Assembly (NCBI GenBank): GCA_019058275.1
Contig: JAHLVW010000093.1
Location: forward strand, 1 to 45,146
Direction of reading: 5' to 3'
Origin: Candidatus Heimdallarchaeota archaeon
Lineage (GTDB): Archaea > Asgardarchaeota > Heimdallarchaeia > JABLTI01
DNA: 45,146 nucleotides
Shown here: positions 1 to 7,625 of the stretch, one piece after another
Layout: every line of letters begins with the position of its first letter
Numbering within the stretch: the stretch's first letter is position 1
Position numbers and translations under genes: made by a program
Notes under the pieces: generated by a model
What the model was told of the DNA's origin: nothing
Database searches by the model: none
Seen by the model: only the letters and a program-made list of their open reading frames with translations

Positions 1-24
1 ATTACATTACAATGAGTTGAGTAT

Positions 25-1668
25 TTACTCCAAATCTTTGTCCCAAGTTTTTTTCATATATAATAGTTCATCTTTTTTCATTTGCGAGTTGGTAAGGTTA
101 TAATTATAAAAAGTTGTTAGGAAATTAGCGATGAGTCGACCGTCTAATCTTTGTTTCTTTAGTAATACATTAAATTGGTTATGAAACATATTGATAACTT
201 TTTTTTGATCTAAACAAACATTCAAGTAATTTTTTCTTGGGTCTAGCAATGGTAAAAGTTGATCTAGTTCCTTTGAAGGTTTTAATGGTAATTTAATTGC
301 TTTGGAAGTTGAATATTTGAAATAGATTTTTGAATAATTATTCTCTAATTGCTCCATTAAGCTTGTCGAATGTTTATACTTCATTGTTATTATTTTGTTT
401 AGAAATTTAATTGGTATTGCTCGTTCTTGTTTTTCGAATTTTGAATAAACACCTCGAGATAATTTTAACAAATCACTCATTTCAGAATACGTTCTTTCAC
501 CTCTAAACTCTTTAAGCAATTCTTCAATACCAACAACTAGAAGTCCATCGAGTAATAAGAAATTAAAATAACCATGTGTTGTTATTGTTTCCTTTCTTAA
601 ACCCATAAACTGATTGGAAAATCGCTTTCTTTGTAATAACTGATAAAAATCACTACGTTTTTTAGGATTGGAAACACCAATTAACTTTGCAACATCTTGA
701 GTATGCTCAGCAGGAATGATTAACTGATAAGCGTGGATAGTTGTTTCTACAAGTTTAGAATCGATTAGGTTTGGGATTAGATAATTTTGAAAATCCTTCA
801 CAAATTGTTTACTAGCACTGGTAAAAACTATTTGGTTCTTGTATGTTCCATCTGCGTCCATTGCTCCACGCCAATAAAGAGCTCTAAAAGATTTGTCAAA
901 TAATTGTAGATATAATCGCTCCCGTAAAGAATCATACTTTGCTCCTTGAATGGTGTGATCTGTTAAGAAATTAAATAACCGAACTGCTGCAGAGGATCGT
1001 AGTTCAACATTCCAAGCATTGCCTGTTTTGAAAATAATACCCGGATCACAAAATACTTTCTGAAATAAATTGGTTATAAGTTGGATTTGTTCCTTCGTTT
1101 CATCGACTATTCTAAGCCAGTGCTTGTGCAGGTGTCCGTCACCATTTATTGCACCACACAAGTAAGCTATTTGTTTTGTAATTTTCGTTGATACACAATA
1201 TTTCTTTCCTTTAGGGCTTTCGAATTCAATTTTAGCATCGTTCACTAATTCGTTTTGTTTTATAATCTCCCAGGCACATCTAACAAGTGGGTAGGGCATC
1301 GCTCCTCGCTCAAGATAGTGCTTTATGCCTATTCGCCAGTCCAAGATACCATTATTAATGGATTTGTAAAAATAATCCCGAGCAATTTCTGCAATAAGCA
1401 AATCTTTCTCATTGATCAAATTCCTTTCTTCTTCTGTAAGAACTTTGAAAGGAAAACGAGATAATATTCGATCACTTTTATTCTCTCGAACAAAATCAAT
1501 TTTCTTAACTAATATCGGATAAAGATCAAGTATTTGTTCATCCTCATTCAAGAAGATTTTTTCTTGCTCACTTGAAGAAATTAATCTATTTGCGGTCATC
1601 CATTCATTTGCTGGTAAACAATCTGAATCAAATAATAAAGGATCGTTTCTCCAGTTAAGAACAGTCAA
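25..1668 (-). CDS. LAGLIDADG endonuclease-like protein with C-terminal HTH
   Basis: A free-standing 547-residue protein with two LAGLIDADG motifs: YLCGAINGDGHL at residues 169-180 and YWRGAMDADGTYK at about 265-277. Both keep the acidic residue that binds the catalytic metal, so it could be an active site-specific DNA endonuclease. Residues 382-428 look like an XRE-type helix-turn-helix. Residues 1-165 form a domain I do not recognise, but it is shared with the broken copy at 36513-38150. The start is TTG, with GAGGAG about 7 bases upstream. It lies 74 bases downstream of an AbrB-type gene on the same strand and may be cotranscribed with it. It does not interrupt an obvious host gene, so it is not an intein. 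WhiA-like regulators also combine LAGLIDADG and HTH folds, so a purely regulatory role is possible. Confidence 0.8.
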   Translation of the reverse strand: MTVLNWRNDPLLFDSDCLPANEWMTANRLISSSEQEKIFLNEDEQILDLYPILVKKIDFVRENKSDRILSRFPFKVLTEEERNLINEKDLLIAEIARDYFYKSINNGILDWRIGIKHYLERGAMPYPLVRCAWEIIKQNELVNDAKIEFESPKGKKYCVSTKITKQIAYLCGAINGDGHLHKHWLRIVDETKEQIQLITNLFQKVFCDPGIIFKTGNAWNVELRSSAAVRLFNFLTDHTIQGAKYDSLRERLYLQLFDKSFRALYWRGAMDADGTYKNQIVFTSASKQFVKDFQNYLIPNLIDSKLVETTIHAYQLIIPAEHTQDVAKLIGVSNPKKRSDFYQLLQRKRFSNQFMGLRKETITTHGYFNFLLLDGLLVVGIEELLKEFRGERTYSEMSDLLKLSRGVYSKFEKQERAIPIKFLNKIITMKYKHSTSLMEQLENNYSKIYFKYSTSKAIKLPLKPSKELDQLLPLLDPRKNYLNVCLDQKKVINMFHNQFNVLLKKQRLDGRLIANFLTTFYNYNLTNSQMKKDELLYMKKTWDKDLE

Positions 1669-1742
1669 CTATTACTCCTCAAAGCTTTGTGTGTACATTC
1701 AATATTAACTCAACGAAAAATATCTATAAAATGCTAAATACA

Positions 1743-1928
1743 TTATTTCTTTACAATTATTGTTTTGTAATCTTTAACATAAATTTCCATAATATCTCCT
1801 TGTTTAATATCTAGTGCTTCAACTATTTCTTTTGGCAATGTTATATGTAAACTATCACCAATTTTTCCCACTTTTCTTTTAAAAGGAATTATTACATGTT
1901 CTTCATCTTTTGTCAATTCAAACCACAT
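1743..1928 (-). CDS. AbrB/MazE-type DNA-binding protein
   Basis: A 61-residue swapped-hairpin AbrB-type protein. Residues about 18-50 carry the family signature: RKVGKIGDSLHITLPKEIVE, then a segment with LDIKQGD and a beta strand. Family members are transcription regulators or antitoxins. No toxin gene lies next to it; the neighbours are the LAGLIDADG gene downstream on the same strand and the RAMP operon, which starts 88 bases away on the opposite strand. It is therefore placed to control the shared promoter region. The start is ATG at 1926-1928. The family call is firm; the regulatory role is inferred from position. Confidence 0.8.
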   Translation of the reverse strand: MWFELTKDEEHVIIPFKRKVGKIGDSLHITLPKEIVEALDIKQGDIMEIYVKDYKTIIVKK

Positions 1929-2016
1929 TAGTATACATATTAAAATTTAATATAAATATTCTGTGAGAAGAGTTTATATATTAATTTAATATATATATTA
2001 TTAATATTATATTTAA
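1929..2016. promoter_or_regulatory. Divergent promoter region between AbrB and RAMP operon
   Basis: An 88-base, almost pure A/T spacer between two divergent starts. It contains TATA-like stretches such as TTTATATATTAATTTAATAT around 1972-1991 and several short self-complementary AT blocks. The RAMP gene has no clear ribosome binding site before its ATG at 2017, which fits a leaderless or short-leader transcript from this TATA box. This is a likely target for the AbrB-type protein encoded on its left flank. It is seen as composition and arrangement only; no operator was defined. Confidence 0.5.
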
Positions 2017-2796
2017 ATGGTGGAAAACTTGATCGTCTCTAGAAAATTCAAGCGAATAAAAATAACAGCAAATACACCCATCGCAAAACCAAGCAATGGG
2101 CAAGTGAGTAATGGAAAAATAAACAACTTATTGTTAATTGGTAATGGTTCTGAAGATGGAAAAGAAGGGAAAAGGTATCTTTTGAAAGGACTCAGAGGGT
2201 TACTTAACCACTCAATGATGGCACTAGCAAAGCAAAAAGGAATAGAAGTGTGTCACTCATCTGACAAGGTAGAAACGCAAAGCGGAGAAAAACTGATTGG
2301 AGAAGGATACCACCCTAATGGAGCATGTTATCCGGAAAAGGAGTGCATTAGACATCAATTAATGGGGTCAATAAAGAAGAAATCAGTGTTACGGTTTGAA
2401 ACAGTAGTGATCATTTCTGAAAAAAACAAGAATGGATCAATAACAGCTCAAAAAATGCACATTGCTACAGAAATACGAAATAGTCTTGTGCAAGGGTCAA
2501 AGAAAGCAATACAAGATTTTGGGGAGCGATATGTTGCTGGAAGATTCACACTAAAAATAGAATTACTTGAAGAAATATCTCAAGAGGAATTAGGATTCTT
2601 ATTACAAAGTATTCTCTATATACCTGAGCTTGGATTCGGTGGTGCTGTAAACAATGGTGCAGGAAAGATAAGCCTTGAAGAAGTAGCTTTGCAAGAAGTA
2701 GAACGAACAAGGATGATAAAAAAAGGAAAAGTTTTCGAAGAGGAAAATGAACGAAACCTTTGGAAAGAAATGGAGGAGGGAATGAGTACATGGTAA
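2017..2796 (+). CDS. RAMP superfamily protein, Cas7-like
   Basis: A 259-residue protein with the features of Cas7-type RAMP proteins of class 1 CRISPR effectors. It has a SLRG-like element (YLLKGLRGLLNHSM, about 54-67), a Cys pair (C104, C110) followed by HQLMGS, which resembles the Cys-rich CxxxxLFG region of Csm3/Csf2-type proteins, and a C-terminal ferredoxin-like strand-helix (FTLKIELLEEISQEELGFLL) ending in a glycine-rich loop at 206-217 (GFGGAVNNGAGK). In CRISPR complexes Cas7 subunits line the crRNA. Here there is no array, no cas1/cas2 and no large subunit in the window. The next gene overlaps its stop by 7 bases, so they form one operon. Assignment to a specific Cas7 subgroup is not possible by eye. 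Confidence 0.65.
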   Translation: MVENLIVSRKFKRIKITANTPIAKPSNGQVSNGKINNLLLIGNGSEDGKEGKRYLLKGLRGLLNHSMMALAKQKGIEVCHSSDKVETQSGEKLIGEGYHPNGACYPEKECIRHQLMGSIKKKSVLRFETVVIISEKNKNGSITAQKMHIATEIRNSLVQGSKKAIQDFGERYVAGRFTLKIELLEEISQEELGFLLQSILYIPELGFGGAVNNGAGKISLEEVALQEVERTRMIKKGKVFEEENERNLWKEMEEGMSTW

Positions 2797-3815
2797 CAAA
2801 GAAGATCTTTACTCTCGAGGGAAAATTACTCTCACTAATAATTAATTCTTCACCTCTAATTAAGAAAGGGAAATGTTGGTGTAAAGTAGTTAGAAGTCTA
2901 TCATCAGAGAAGAAACCACTGAGAACTTATGTAGGGAAACTAACAAAAGGTGAACGAAAAGCACCAACAAAGCAACTAGCATACAGAGGATTCATAAGAG
3001 TCACAACAATAGACAGGGACAAAGAGAGAGGAAGAAAGAACATTATCAATTATCTCTCAAAAGATTATCTTGGCAAAAAGACAACTGAAGGATACGGAAA
3101 GGTTCAGTGGTTAAACTATAAAGAAAAAGAATACATGCAAGAAAAACAAGAACCTAAGAGAAAGAAACTAAAACTAAGGAAAGGGTTAGGACCGAATTAT
3201 CCTAAAGAATTACAAAGATTACTAATAGCATTAATGCTCCACGACTTTGTGAAAACAGAAAAACACCCAAGCAAGATATTCAAAGAAATAACCATTAAGA
3301 ACGAGGAAATAAGAGAAGCATGCCTAAATCACCACAATGGAGAAAAAAGTGAAAATTATTTACTACCAATAATAAAACACTATGATCAATTAGCAGCCTA
3401 CATCACAAGAAGAAAACCTTACAAAATGTTGACTAGATATGATTTCAATAATGGGAAAATAAATTTTAAGAAAGTTGTATATGAAATAGAAGAAAGACAA
3501 TATTCAGCTTTTAAACTTTACAACTACATCTATCACTCACTAGAATTGAAAAGAATTGTAGAATCAATGACTTATGGGTATAACAACCTTAGAAATCACT
3601 TGTTACTAATGGTTAATTTAGCAATAAATGACTACTATCAAGGAAAAATAATAATAGCAAAAGGGAAAATTGTCATTAGAAATAGCAATCAAAAGACTAA
3701 AAAATCAATCTCATCATCAGCAAACAGAAGCGGAGAAATACAAAAGAATAAAAAGACCCGCAAAAGTGCTAGAGATGCTGAGATGCATCTAATCCTTGAC
3801 CATGAACAAAGCTAA
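2790..3815 (+). CDS. RAMP-like domain fused to HD domain
   Basis: A 341-residue basic protein starting at ATG 2790. The start is chosen because GGAGGAGGG lies 9 bases upstream and the frame overlaps the previous stop as ATGGTAA; an in-frame ATG at 2760 is less likely. Residues 1-110 look like a ferredoxin-like RAMP unit ending in a glycine-rich loop, LGKKTTEGYGKVQW (94-107), as in Cas5/Cas6/Cmr3-like proteins. Residues 140-260 look like a small HD domain: LMLHDF (HD 151-152), NHHNG (181-184) and KHYDQLAAYI (197-205), matching the order of metal ligands in HD nucleases and phosphohydrolases such as Cas3 and Cas10 HD domains. The C-terminal 30 residues are Lys/Ser-rich. The HD assignment is moderately supported; the RAMP assignment is weaker. 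Its end overlaps the extended rpo7 frame. Confidence 0.5.
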   Translation: MVTKKIFTLEGKLLSLIINSSPLIKKGKCWCKVVRSLSSEKKPLRTYVGKLTKGERKAPTKQLAYRGFIRVTTIDRDKERGRKNIINYLSKDYLGKKTTEGYGKVQWLNYKEKEYMQEKQEPKRKKLKLRKGLGPNYPKELQRLLIALMLHDFVKTEKHPSKIFKEITIKNEEIREACLNHHNGEKSENYLLPIIKHYDQLAAYITRRKPYKMLTRYDFNNGKINFKKVVYEIEERQYSAFKLYNYIYHSLELKRIVESMTYGYNNLRNHLLLMVNLAINDYYQGKIIIAKGKIVIRNSNQKTKKSISSSANRSGEIQKNKKTRKSARDAEMHLILDHEQS

Positions 3816-4680
3816 CTCTGGAGAGCACATCCAACTCATAGAAAGAGAAGGCAGGGAGCATAGGCAGGGAAAAGTCGAAAAAAAGTCGATAGGAGACAGA
3901 ACAATTTACTACGTAGCTGAAGTTCGCGACACCATACGAGTTGTCCCTAACAGATTTGGTGAAGATTTAGAAGAAGTTGTTCTAGAAATTTGTAGGGAAA
4001 CATTTGAAGGTATTATTAGTAAAGATTTAGGATTAACAATTGTAGTTATAGATTTACTCGATATTGGACCTGGTAGATTAGTGCCTGGTGACGGTGCAGC
4101 ATTCTATGATGTAATTTTTACTACTCTAAATTATCTCCCTGTAGATCGAGAATTCGTTATAGCCGACGTCGTTGAAGTTACTGATTTTGGTGTATTCTTG
4201 CGTTTAGGTTGTGTTGATGCTTTATGCCACGTCAGTCAAGTTGCTGATGATTTTTATTCATATAGTTCAAAGCAAGGAGCGTTGATTGGCAGAGAAAGTG
4301 GTAAGACAATTAGTGTTGGTGATAGAGTACGTGCAAGAATAATAGCTGTTACAATAGGTAAATCGCAAATAAGAGTAGGAGTTACCATGCGACAAGCTGG
4401 TTTGGGTGTAGAAAGTTGGGTTGAAGAATGGAAGAAAATAAGTAAAAAAGCTGAGAAGAAACTAGCTAAGAAAACCGAAAAAGCAACAACCACAATGAAA
4501 CCAGCAGCAGACAAAAAACCTACAACAACTAAAAAGGTAAAAGAAAAGAAAACTACAACAGACAAGAAACCAGCAGATAAAAAGAAACGAACCGCTAAAA
4601 AGACAACAACAAAGAAAACCACAACAGCAAAGAAACCCGCAGCTAAGAAGAAAACAACTTCCAGCAAGAAAAAAGCTTGA
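3796..4680 (+). CDS. rpoE: RNA polymerase subunit Rpo7 (RpoE) with Lys-rich tail
   Basis: Archaeal Rpo7, which with Rpo4 forms the stalk of RNA polymerase and binds nascent RNA. The N-terminal RNAP-interaction domain starts at IYYVAEVRDTIRV (residue 37 of this frame), and an S1 RNA-binding domain spans about 118-200 (VADVVEVTDFGVFLRLG). From about residue 212 to 294 runs a Lys/Thr/Ala-rich low-complexity tail absent from typical Rpo7 of about 190 residues. The start is uncertain. The family normally begins at the MYY that corresponds to IYY here, encoded from ATT at 3904 with GGAG 8 bases upstream. ATGs at 3796 and 3802 would add about 35 unrelated residues and overlap the HD gene. The gene heads the operon with spt4, the dephospho-CoA kinase and S24e. 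Confidence 0.9.
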   Translation: MTMNKANSGEHIQLIEREGREHRQGKVEKKSIGDRTIYYVAEVRDTIRVVPNRFGEDLEEVVLEICRETFEGIISKDLGLTIVVIDLLDIGPGRLVPGDGAAFYDVIFTTLNYLPVDREFVIADVVEVTDFGVFLRLGCVDALCHVSQVADDFYSYSSKQGALIGRESGKTISVGDRVRARIIAVTIGKSQIRVGVTMRQAGLGVESWVEEWKKISKKAEKKLAKKTEKATTTMKPAADKKPTTTKKVKEKKTTTDKKPADKKKRTAKKTTTKKTTTAKKPAAKKKTTSSKKKA

Positions 4681-4721
4681 AAAGCAAATAGAAAAAAAAA
4701 GAAGAAAATATGGTGTAAGAA

Positions 4722-4907
4722 ATGGCAAAAGCTTGTAAAACATGCCACAGAATTATTGAAGAAGGCAACCAATGTCCAAATTGCAAAACTCACAATTTCT
4801 CTAAAGACTATTCAGGGGAAGTCCACATAATAGATCCTGAAAGTTCTGAAATCGCTAAAAAATTAAATATTAAAAAACCAGGTGTTTATGCATTAAGAGT
4901 TAGGTAA
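4722..4907 (+). CDS. spt4: Transcription elongation factor Spt4
   Basis: A 61-residue Spt4, the partner of Spt5 in the archaeal processivity factor that clamps RNA polymerase. The zinc ribbon is complete, with C5/C8 and C18/C21 (CKTC and CPNC), followed by the family segment VHIIDPESSEIAKKLNIKKP and the C-terminal GVYALRVR strand. It starts 41 bases after rpo7, which is the usual archaeal order. Its TAA stop overlaps the ATG of the next gene as TAATG, suggesting translational coupling. Confidence 0.95.
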   Translation: MAKACKTCHRIIEEGNQCPNCKTHNFSKDYSGEVHIIDPESSEIAKKLNIKKPGVYALRVR

Positions 4908-5527
4908 TGTATATTAGAGGTTATTTTTTCCTATTGGTTGACAAAATTATGAATGATAATCAATTTTTAACTCACAGAAATGATTTACATCTTCCTGATG
5001 ATATGCGTGAAGAATTAGCTAAACCTTTAGGAGAATTAATCACAAAAACGCCAACAATAGAGCTAATCAAACGCATTAATGCTGATAAACCACCATTAGT
5101 TGTTTTGGTTGGTGATTACTGTGTTGAAGATGCATTGAAGCATAATCTAATTCCGGATATCTCAATAATCGATGGAAAAAATCTTAGGAAACCTTACAAG
5201 CGAATCTCAATTCATAACGCAAAAGTAATAAAGAGTAAGAATCCTCCAGCGATAATAAGCATCAAAACTTGGAAGAAAATAAAGAAGGCAATAAATCAAC
5301 AACTATACCTTCTTGAAGTCAAAAAACCAAAAGAACCAATAGTTCTTTTAATTGAAGGTGAAGAAGATTTGCTAGTATTGCCAACAACCTTAGAGGTTCC
5401 AGACAACTCCTATGTTGTTTATGGACAACCTCATCAAGGAATAGTATTAATAAAAGTAACAGCAAACGTAAAATTCAAATTTAAAAAACTCATCGAACGA
5501 ATGAAGGTTGAGCAAAATGAAGATTAA
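4907..5527 (+). CDS. GTP-dependent dephospho-CoA kinase (DUF359)
   Basis: The archaeal DUF359 enzyme, which phosphorylates dephospho-CoA with GTP as the last step of coenzyme A synthesis. Family motifs appear in order: VVLVGDYCVEDAL, PDISIIDGKNLRKP, SKNPPAIIS, LLIEGEEDLLVLP and VVYGQPHQGIVLI. The gene sits between spt4 and rps24e, as in many archaea. The frame opens at ATG 4907, overlapping the spt4 stop, but an internal ATG at 4949 (MNDNQFLTH) would remove an unusual hydrophobic start and leave a 192-residue protein closer to family length. The end overlaps rps24e by 11 bases. Confidence 0.9.
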   Translation: MYIRGYFFLLVDKIMNDNQFLTHRNDLHLPDDMREELAKPLGELITKTPTIELIKRINADKPPLVVLVGDYCVEDALKHNLIPDISIIDGKNLRKPYKRISIHNAKVIKSKNPPAIISIKTWKKIKKAINQQLYLLEVKKPKEPIVLLIEGEEDLLVLPTTLEVPDNSYVVYGQPHQGIVLIKVTANVKFKFKKLIERMKVEQNED

Positions 5528-5810
5528 GATCTTGGAAAAAAATACCAATAAGCTGCTTGACAGATTGGAAGTTATCTTCATACTGGAATCTGATGCAGAA
5601 ACCCCAAAAAGATTAGAAGTTAAATCCAAAATAGCAGCACTGATAAATTATGATGAAAACTTAGTGATAATTAAAGGAATTCATCAAGAGACTGGAATTA
5701 AAAGAAGCAAAGGAATCGCACATGCTTACAAGTCTGTTGAAAACTTGAAGTATATTGAACCTGAATTTTTAATCAAAAGAAATTCCCCGCCACCTCCAAA
5801 GGAAGAGTAA
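5517..5810 (+). CDS. rps24e: Ribosomal protein S24e
   Basis: Small-subunit ribosomal protein S24e of 97 residues. Recognisable segments are MKIKILEKNTNKLLDRLEV at the N-terminus, the central TPKRLEVKSKIAALI helix, and the conserved loop with IKGIHQETGIKRSKGIAHAY. The frame opens upstream at TTG 5508, but ATG 5517 matches the family N-terminus and has AGGTTGAG just upstream. It overlaps the previous gene's stop and lies 25 bases before rps27ae, so it is translated within the same operon. Confidence 0.93.
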   Translation: MKIKILEKNTNKLLDRLEVIFILESDAETPKRLEVKSKIAALINYDENLVIIKGIHQETGIKRSKGIAHAYKSVENLKYIEPEFLIKRNSPPPPKEE

Positions 5811-5835
5811 AGATATAAATTAGAGGATGACAGAA

Positions 5836-6012
5836 ATGCCAAAAGAGAAGAATCAAGAAGTATGGACTTATTACAAAGTTGAGAAATCAGGTATAAAGAA
5901 ACTCAGAAAAGAATGTCCAAGATGTAAAGGATCATTTCTAGCAGAACATAAAGATAGAAGAACTTGTGGAAAGTGTAGTTATACTGAGTTTAAAACTAAA
6001 GGTAGTAGGTAA
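5836..6012 (+). CDS. rps27ae: Ribosomal protein S27ae
   Basis: Zinc-ribbon ribosomal protein S27ae, 58 residues. The four zinc ligands are C27/C30 (CPRC) and C44/C47 (CGKC), preceded by the family N-terminus [20 protein letters not shown] 5836 is preferred over ATG 5827 because the GAGG motif at 5823-5826 directly abuts 5827 but is well spaced for 5836. It is the last gene of the rpo7-spt4-kinase-S24e-S27ae operon; an AT-rich gap of 120 bases follows. Confidence 0.94.
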   Translation: MPKEKNQEVWTYYKVEKSGIKKLRKECPRCKGSFLAEHKDRRTCGKCSYTEFKTKGSR

Positions 6013-6132
6013 TTTTATTTATATTTTAATTAAGCTACCTTCAGTAATTGAGTGTAAAAACATTGCACTTAATTTCACACACTAATTTTTTATTTCATGT
6101 TTGAACTATTTTCATTGATTGTGGTGTAAGTA

Positions 6133-6768
6133 TTGTCTGAAGCAGATTTCCGAGGAGCTGAATCAAAACTTTTTTACAAGAAATGGTTAGAATATCCTGC
6201 TTTGCATAAAGTTAGAATCCAAAAAAAATATCGAATAAAGGAATTGGATTTCCATTTTCGTAAACAACGGACAATATACGAAGCACGACTTCTTGCAAAA
6301 GCAAAAGATGCAGGTGTAAGAGTACCAATTATCTATGAGATAGATATAAAAAACACAACCATTGTTATGGAATATATCAAAGGGGAAATTCTAAGAACAC
6401 TTTTACCAAAATTAGACAACAAATATCAAGATGATTATTGTAAGCAAATTGGCATTAATATTGGCAAGTTGCATTACAAGAACATTATACATGGTGATTT
6501 AACAACTTCTAATATGATTAAACTAGAGGAAGAAAATCAAATCGCATTTATTGATTTTGGATTAGGTTACATATCTGATAGGATTGAGGATTTTGGAATT
6601 GATATGTACCTGTTAGAAAGGGCATTTCAAAATACACATCCAAATCTCTTTCAGAAAGCATGGAAAGCTGTTATTGAAGGATACAAAACAACATCACCTC
6701 ATTCAGAAGTAATTGAAAGTAAAATTCTAGAAATCGCATCAAGAGGGAGATATTCTGAAAGAGTTTGA
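6133..6768 (+). CDS. bud32: KEOPS complex kinase/ATPase Bud32
   Basis: A 211-residue Bud32 (PRPK), the small atypical kinase of the KEOPS complex that makes t6A in tRNA together with Kae1. Motifs: RGAESKLFY near the N-terminus, K in the IQKKYR region, the catalytic loop IHGDLTTSNMI, the DFG equivalent AFIDFGLG, and the C-terminal GRYSERV typical of the family. The start is TTG at 6133. In many archaea Bud32 is fused to Kae1; here it is free-standing and no kae1 lies in the window. Its position after S27ae is the conserved archaeal context. Confidence 0.94.
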   Translation: MSEADFRGAESKLFYKKWLEYPALHKVRIQKKYRIKELDFHFRKQRTIYEARLLAKAKDAGVRVPIIYEIDIKNTTIVMEYIKGEILRTLLPKLDNKYQDDYCKQIGINIGKLHYKNIIHGDLTTSNMIKLEEENQIAFIDFGLGYISDRIEDFGIDMYLLERAFQNTHPNLFQKAWKAVIEGYKTTSPHSEVIESKILEIASRGRYSERV

Positions 6769-6774
6769 TTTTAA

Positions 6775-7446
6775 TCAAACATAATATCTTCTGTGAATAG
6801 CAACTACTACTCCCCATGCTATGTGTGGATCTGTATCAGCAGACAGTATTTCTAACTTAAAGCCACCTTTCCGGATAATTCGGAATAGGATTTTATCTGG
6901 ATCATTAGAACCAATCATAGTAAATTGCCTTGCAGTTTGTAATGCTGCTCTTCCATCTTTAGGATCACGTAATGCAATAATATCTTCATTTGAATTCTTT
7001 ATTTGCCATGTGTCTGAATTAGCTATATGAAGAATCTCTCCACGGAAATTTCTACCATAATCATACACCTTCCATGATGCATCATTATCATTTAAAACAT
7101 TGAATGTTTTACCATCCACTGATGCTATAATCCTATGAATGTCGTTAAAGAAATAATATCTAATGTTGTGATTTTTCTTACTGATATATTTGGACAAATC
7201 TCTACGTTTACATGAACCAATTTTTGATTCCATTTCATTATAGATAACATAAGTATGCTTATGTGCTGCGAAATGATATTTTTTGAGTTTTAGTAAAGGT
7301 AGAAGTTTAATTTCTTTGACTTGTGATTCTGTTTGAAATCTCAAACACTTAGGGCAAAAGAAGTCATCAAATATTTTCATGTACTCAGCTTCTTTCGCAC
7401 AAAAATGACATTTTATCTTTCTTTTCTTTGATCCTATTGGGGACAT
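6775..7446 (-). CDS. Zn-ribbon protein with possible LURP-one/scramblase-like domain
   Basis: A 223-residue protein. ATG 7446 is chosen because AGGAG lies 8 bases upstream; the frame is open back to 7491. A zinc ribbon occupies residues 13-34 (CHFC and CPKC). The rest is predicted beta-rich, with segments such as YYFFNDIHRIIASVDGKTFNV and WQIKNSNEDIIALRD and a C-terminal hydrophobic helix DPHIAWGVVVAIHRRYYV. This order resembles LURP-one/Tubby-like or phospholipid scramblase-like folds, but I cannot confirm it. It is convergent with bud32, with only 6 bases between the genes. Confidence 0.6.
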   Translation of the reverse strand: MSPIGSKKRKIKCHFCAKEAEYMKIFDDFFCPKCLRFQTESQVKEIKLLPLLKLKKYHFAAHKHTYVIYNEMESKIGSCKRRDLSKYISKKNHNIRYYFFNDIHRIIASVDGKTFNVLNDNDASWKVYDYGRNFRGEILHIANSDTWQIKNSNEDIIALRDPKDGRAALQTARQFTMIGSNDPDKILFRIIRKGGFKLEILSADTDPHIAWGVVVAIHRRYYV

Positions 7447-7625
7447 ACGTTTATCTCCTAAAAATCTATAAGTAAAAAAGGTCAAACTCATTAATAAAAC
7501 AAACTAAATTTCAAGTAATTTACAAATTTTGATTATTATAAACCAAGAAAAATCTTCACTGAAACAACTTTTTTAAACTGTTAATGAAATCATCTTGATG
7601 AAATTGAGTATTGCGAGGAAATACT

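Noticed and set aside
25..1668. Intein or intron-borne homing endonuclease
   Set aside because: No extein sequence, splice junction residues or split host gene surround it; it has its own start and ribosome binding site.
1..3815. CRISPR array near the RAMP genes
   Set aside because: No regularly spaced direct repeats were seen in the flanks or spacers; the 88-base AT spacer is only simple-sequence rich.
4254..4793. Long minus-strand frames opposite the rpo7 tail
   Set aside because: They are the complement of the Lys/Thr repeat codons and encode Phe/Val-rich strings; the plus-strand gene explains them.
6133..6768. Kae1-Bud32 fusion
   Set aside because: The frame contains only the kinase part; upstream sequence has stops and no Kae1 motifs.
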